The translations under genes were made by a program, and so were the position numbers. The notes below the pieces were generated by a model. That model saw nothing but the letters and a program-made list of their open reading frames with translations. It was not told the origin of the DNA and searched no databases. 10,286 bases of DNA from Hyphochytrium catenoides (Eukaryota > Sar > Hyphochytriomycetes > Hyphochytriales > Hyphochytriaceae): positions 2,929-13,214 of the forward strand of contig FLMG01000783.1 of assembly GCA_900088475.1 (NCBI GenBank). The letters are read 5' to 3'. Below are positions 8,830 to 10,286 of the stretch, piece after piece. Each line of letters opens with the position of its first letter. The first letter of the stretch is position 1.

Positions 8830-9048
8830 CTCCCTACCTGAGAGGCGCCTGTTGGTCCTTCTCCTCTCTCCTCGCTCTGCTCAGCGGCCAGAACCTTGTC
8901 CTCTGGACGACGGGCATCTCCCAGACCACAGCGTCAATGCCGCGGGTCAGCACGCCTTCCTGGCAAGGGAGCCGATGACGGCCGAAGCTGACCTCAGAGC
9001 AACGCGTCTCTGCTGTCACCTGCTGCCGAGCATTGCGCATGACAGACC

Positions 9049-9135
<87 letters not shown>

Positions 9136-9947
9136 GGTGAGAATGTAGAGCCATCAGCGAGAGTAGCAGAAAAGAGAAAGAGAAGGAGAGAGGGCCAAGG
9201 GTGAGTCAAGAGCAACAAAGCAACAAAGGAGGGAGAAGACTAGAGAACGAGGTCGTTCGAGGAAGAAGAAGCGGCTTCGTGAAGAGAGAACGGAAAGAAG
9301 AAGCAAGAAGCCACTTTGAATGCAGTTGTAACTCTCAAGAGAGAGAAGGGGAGAGAGAGAGAGAGAGGCCCAAAATCACGCCAACATCGTACGAGTACCT
9401 TCTTCCTCTGACAGCATTGGTCAGTGAGACCTCACTGTCATCTAAGGAGAGAGAGAAGGAAGGAGACATCATGGCGCTTCTCTCTCTCTCTCTCTTGACA
9501 CCACCACCACCATTAGCAGAACCTAGAGAAAAGGAGAGAGGAATCTTTCCTTCTCCTCCCTCTTCCCCATCCCCCGCTACCGCCTCGTAATACATCTCCA
9601 CGCTCTTGGATGGTGTCCTAGCAGTGCTTCGCCTTCTCCGACAACGGGGAGAAGAGGAGAGACGCTGTCGGGAGAGAGACGAGGGAGAAGGAAGGACAAA
9701 CTCGGCATAGTCTCCGCTGTGTCTCTGTTGCTCTTCTTCATGGGAGAAGCGCCGATGGCGAGAGGGAGAAGGAGGATATTGCTGAGAAGGAATGGCAAAG
9801 TGACTTAGCTCTCCGCTGTGTCTCTTCCTCTTTGGCGAGCTTGGTAATTTCATCTCTCTCTCTCTCTCTCTCTCTCTCCCTCTTCTCTGATCGCCTTGTC
9901 TCTCTTGCGGACCGTCCCCGTCGTAATTAGCTACTGCCGCCAAGCGA
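6805..9947 (-). CDS. Multi-exon membrane protein of unknown family (5' partial)
   Basis: Three exons, 9947..9399, 9047..8838 and 8497..6805 (TGA at 6805-6807), join in phase 2 at both junctions into one frame of about 816 residues, open at its 5' end. The first exon is basic and Ser-rich, with repeated Arg-x-Ser-type sites. The second encodes a compact segment with CQEGVLTRGIDAVVWEMPVV and RTRFWPLSR. The third begins IEMSNITGIDLQMQG and continues with an alternating, possibly beta-rich stretch. Then come WGPWFPGYSPFWRQGIQ, a hydrophobic span LLFCWTLFSVVWGLWQL (one clear membrane segment), some 200 residues of Leu/Phe-rich amphipathic helices broken by prolines, a helix with AEITQDISMIKEDIKDKI, and about 170 residues of disordered Ser/Glu/Lys-rich tail. 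Membrane attachment is inferred; function is unknown. The length of the ORF, in-phase canonical junctions and lack of stops argue it is a living gene. Confidence 0.75.
8498..8837 (-). other. Intron, 340 nt
   Basis: Donor GTAGGG at 8837, followed at once on the minus strand by GA repeat (plus-strand CT run 8796-8826), and acceptor GGTTCAG ending at 8498. Splicing joins QQAPL-R-IEMSNITG in frame through a split Arg codon AG|G. A charged open frame inside (about 8492-8731 on minus) is purine-rich low complexity and is not needed for the gene. Confidence 0.7.
8796..8826. repeat. (CT)n microsatellite
   Basis: A 31-nt perfect CT run on plus, preceded by two CCCTAACTCT units (8779-8798). It lies inside the 340-nt intron, just after the donor on the minus strand. 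Confidence 0.9.
8838..9047 (-). other. Exon of the membrane protein gene (210 nt)
   Basis: It starts after (CT)nCCAG and ends CTCAG|GTAGGG. The frame is QVTAETRCSEVSFGRHRLPC... to EEKDQQAPL, with non-repetitive, protein-like composition and a Trp-rich end. It is flanked on both sides by microsatellites that lie in the introns. Confidence 0.65.
9048..9398 (-). other. Intron, 351 nt, ending in a (CT)n tract
   Basis: Donor GTACTC at 9398 and acceptor CTCCAG ending at 9048, phase 2. On the minus strand the acceptor is preceded directly by about 72 nt of perfect (CT)n, so the microsatellite forms the pyrimidine tract. Splicing joins NAVRGRR to SVMRNARQQ in frame. The donor fits consensus only moderately. 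Confidence 0.65.
9051..9135. repeat. (GA)n microsatellite, longest in the window
   Basis: A perfect GA run at 9051-9122, a three-base interruption (AAA), then GA to 9135, on plus. On the minus strand it is the CT tract directly upstream of a 3' splice site. Confidence 0.95.
9399..9947 (-). other. Exon of the membrane protein gene (549 nt)
   Basis: The acceptor TTCTCTACCAG ends at 9948 after a good pyrimidine tract and a CTAAT branch-point-like sequence. The donor is AGAAG|GTACTC (intron from 9398). The frame reads LAAVANYDGDGPQE, an Arg-Glu repeat encoded by a (CT)26-nt run at 9853-9878, then MKLPSSPKRKRHSGE and two similar basic units (see findings). The ATG after the Arg-Glu repeat could be an alternative start. 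Confidence 0.65.
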
Positions 9948-10278
9948 CTGGTAGAGAAGAGAGAGCAAGCTGGTTATTAGAGAAGTCATTGCCCCAGTTT
10001 CCTCTTCTCTCTCTCTTCATCGTCCTCCTGGAAATGACCGTTCTCTCTCGTCTATTATGGGTTGACCACTCTTTCTTCTCTTTCTCCTCTCTCTCCCAAG
10101 TCTTCTGGAATGGAAGCGAGAGAGAGAAATAGTTCCTACCGTCTCAGAGAGAGAGCGTCTCAGGGAAGAGAGAGATGACGAAGAACGGAGAAGAGGTTCT
10201 GCCACGCGGAAAGTCCTCACTCATCAAAAACGGGAGATAACTGTTCTGTCGGACTAAGCTATAGTGTGAAGTAACTTA
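9948..10278 (-). other. Upstream intron and unresolved exon of the membrane protein gene
   Basis: The minus strand is open at 10220..10017 and reads TFRVAEPLLRSSSSLSSLRR and later RERRKRRKSGQPIIDE, basic and Ser-rich like the next exon. Splice-like sites are present: donor GAGACG|GTAGGA at 10139 and acceptor CATTCCAG ending at 10105, too close together to form one intron. An ATG frame, MSEDFPRGRTSSPF, begins at about 10225. None of these pairs joins the exon at 9947 in phase with a good donor, so the structure here is unresolved. Confidence 0.35.
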
Positions 10279-10286
10279 CCCCGACA
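10271..10286 (-). other. Probable 5' splice site at the window edge
   Basis: The minus strand reads TGTCGGG|GTAAGTTAC, a near-perfect donor, with the intron starting at 10279. It suggests that an earlier exon of the minus-strand gene ends at 10280 and continues outside the window. Confidence 0.5.

Noticed and set aside
10105-10139. GT-AG pair as a 35-nt intron
   Set aside because: Much shorter than the other introns here (77-351 nt), and the resulting frame does not join the next exon in phase.
1-10286. CRISPR array, tRNA, rRNA or bacterial operon
   Set aside because: No spaced direct repeats, no cloverleaf or rRNA-like stretch seen, and genes are intron-containing.

Overview
The window is eukaryotic nuclear DNA. 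Coding capacity is split by short GT-AG introns. The two long coding regions only make sense when spliced, and (GA)n/(CT)n microsatellites occur throughout. There is no sign of bacterial operons, ribosome binding sites, tRNA or rRNA. The lineage cannot be fixed from sequence alone; a microsatellite-rich alga or other protist is my guess.

Right half (about 6805-10286, minus strand): one multi-exon gene that looks intact. Three exons (9947..9399, 9047..8838, 8497..6805) join in phase through introns of 351 and 340 nt and give one open frame of about 816 residues, incomplete at its 5' end. The product has a basic/serine-rich N-terminal part, a compact middle domain, one clear transmembrane segment, a long hydrophobic/amphipathic helical region and a charged disordered tail. 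I do not recognise the family.

Left half (about 533-5042, minus strand): a decayed gene of about 4.5 kb. Read with several introns and frame changes, it shows an ordered series of motifs: an N-terminal region, a Cys cluster, a His/Cys-rich block, an IIDHK...KWLP...GKSG block with a candidate first catalytic Asp, a QSDGAG block with a candidate second Asp, a TEAGGGED...DQDF block, a GIGRGKL block, an acidic stretch, a homeodomain-like helix region and a C-terminal zinc knuckle. This is how I would expect a large DDE/RNase H-fold transposase-like protein to look. At least four in-frame stops and several single-base frame changes indicate a pseudogene. A 41/40-bp inverted repeat with a 40-nt loop lies inside it.

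Between them (about 5043-6804) there are two short coding-like fragments on the minus strand, otherwise low-complexity sequence. The first 360 bases are mostly GA repeat.
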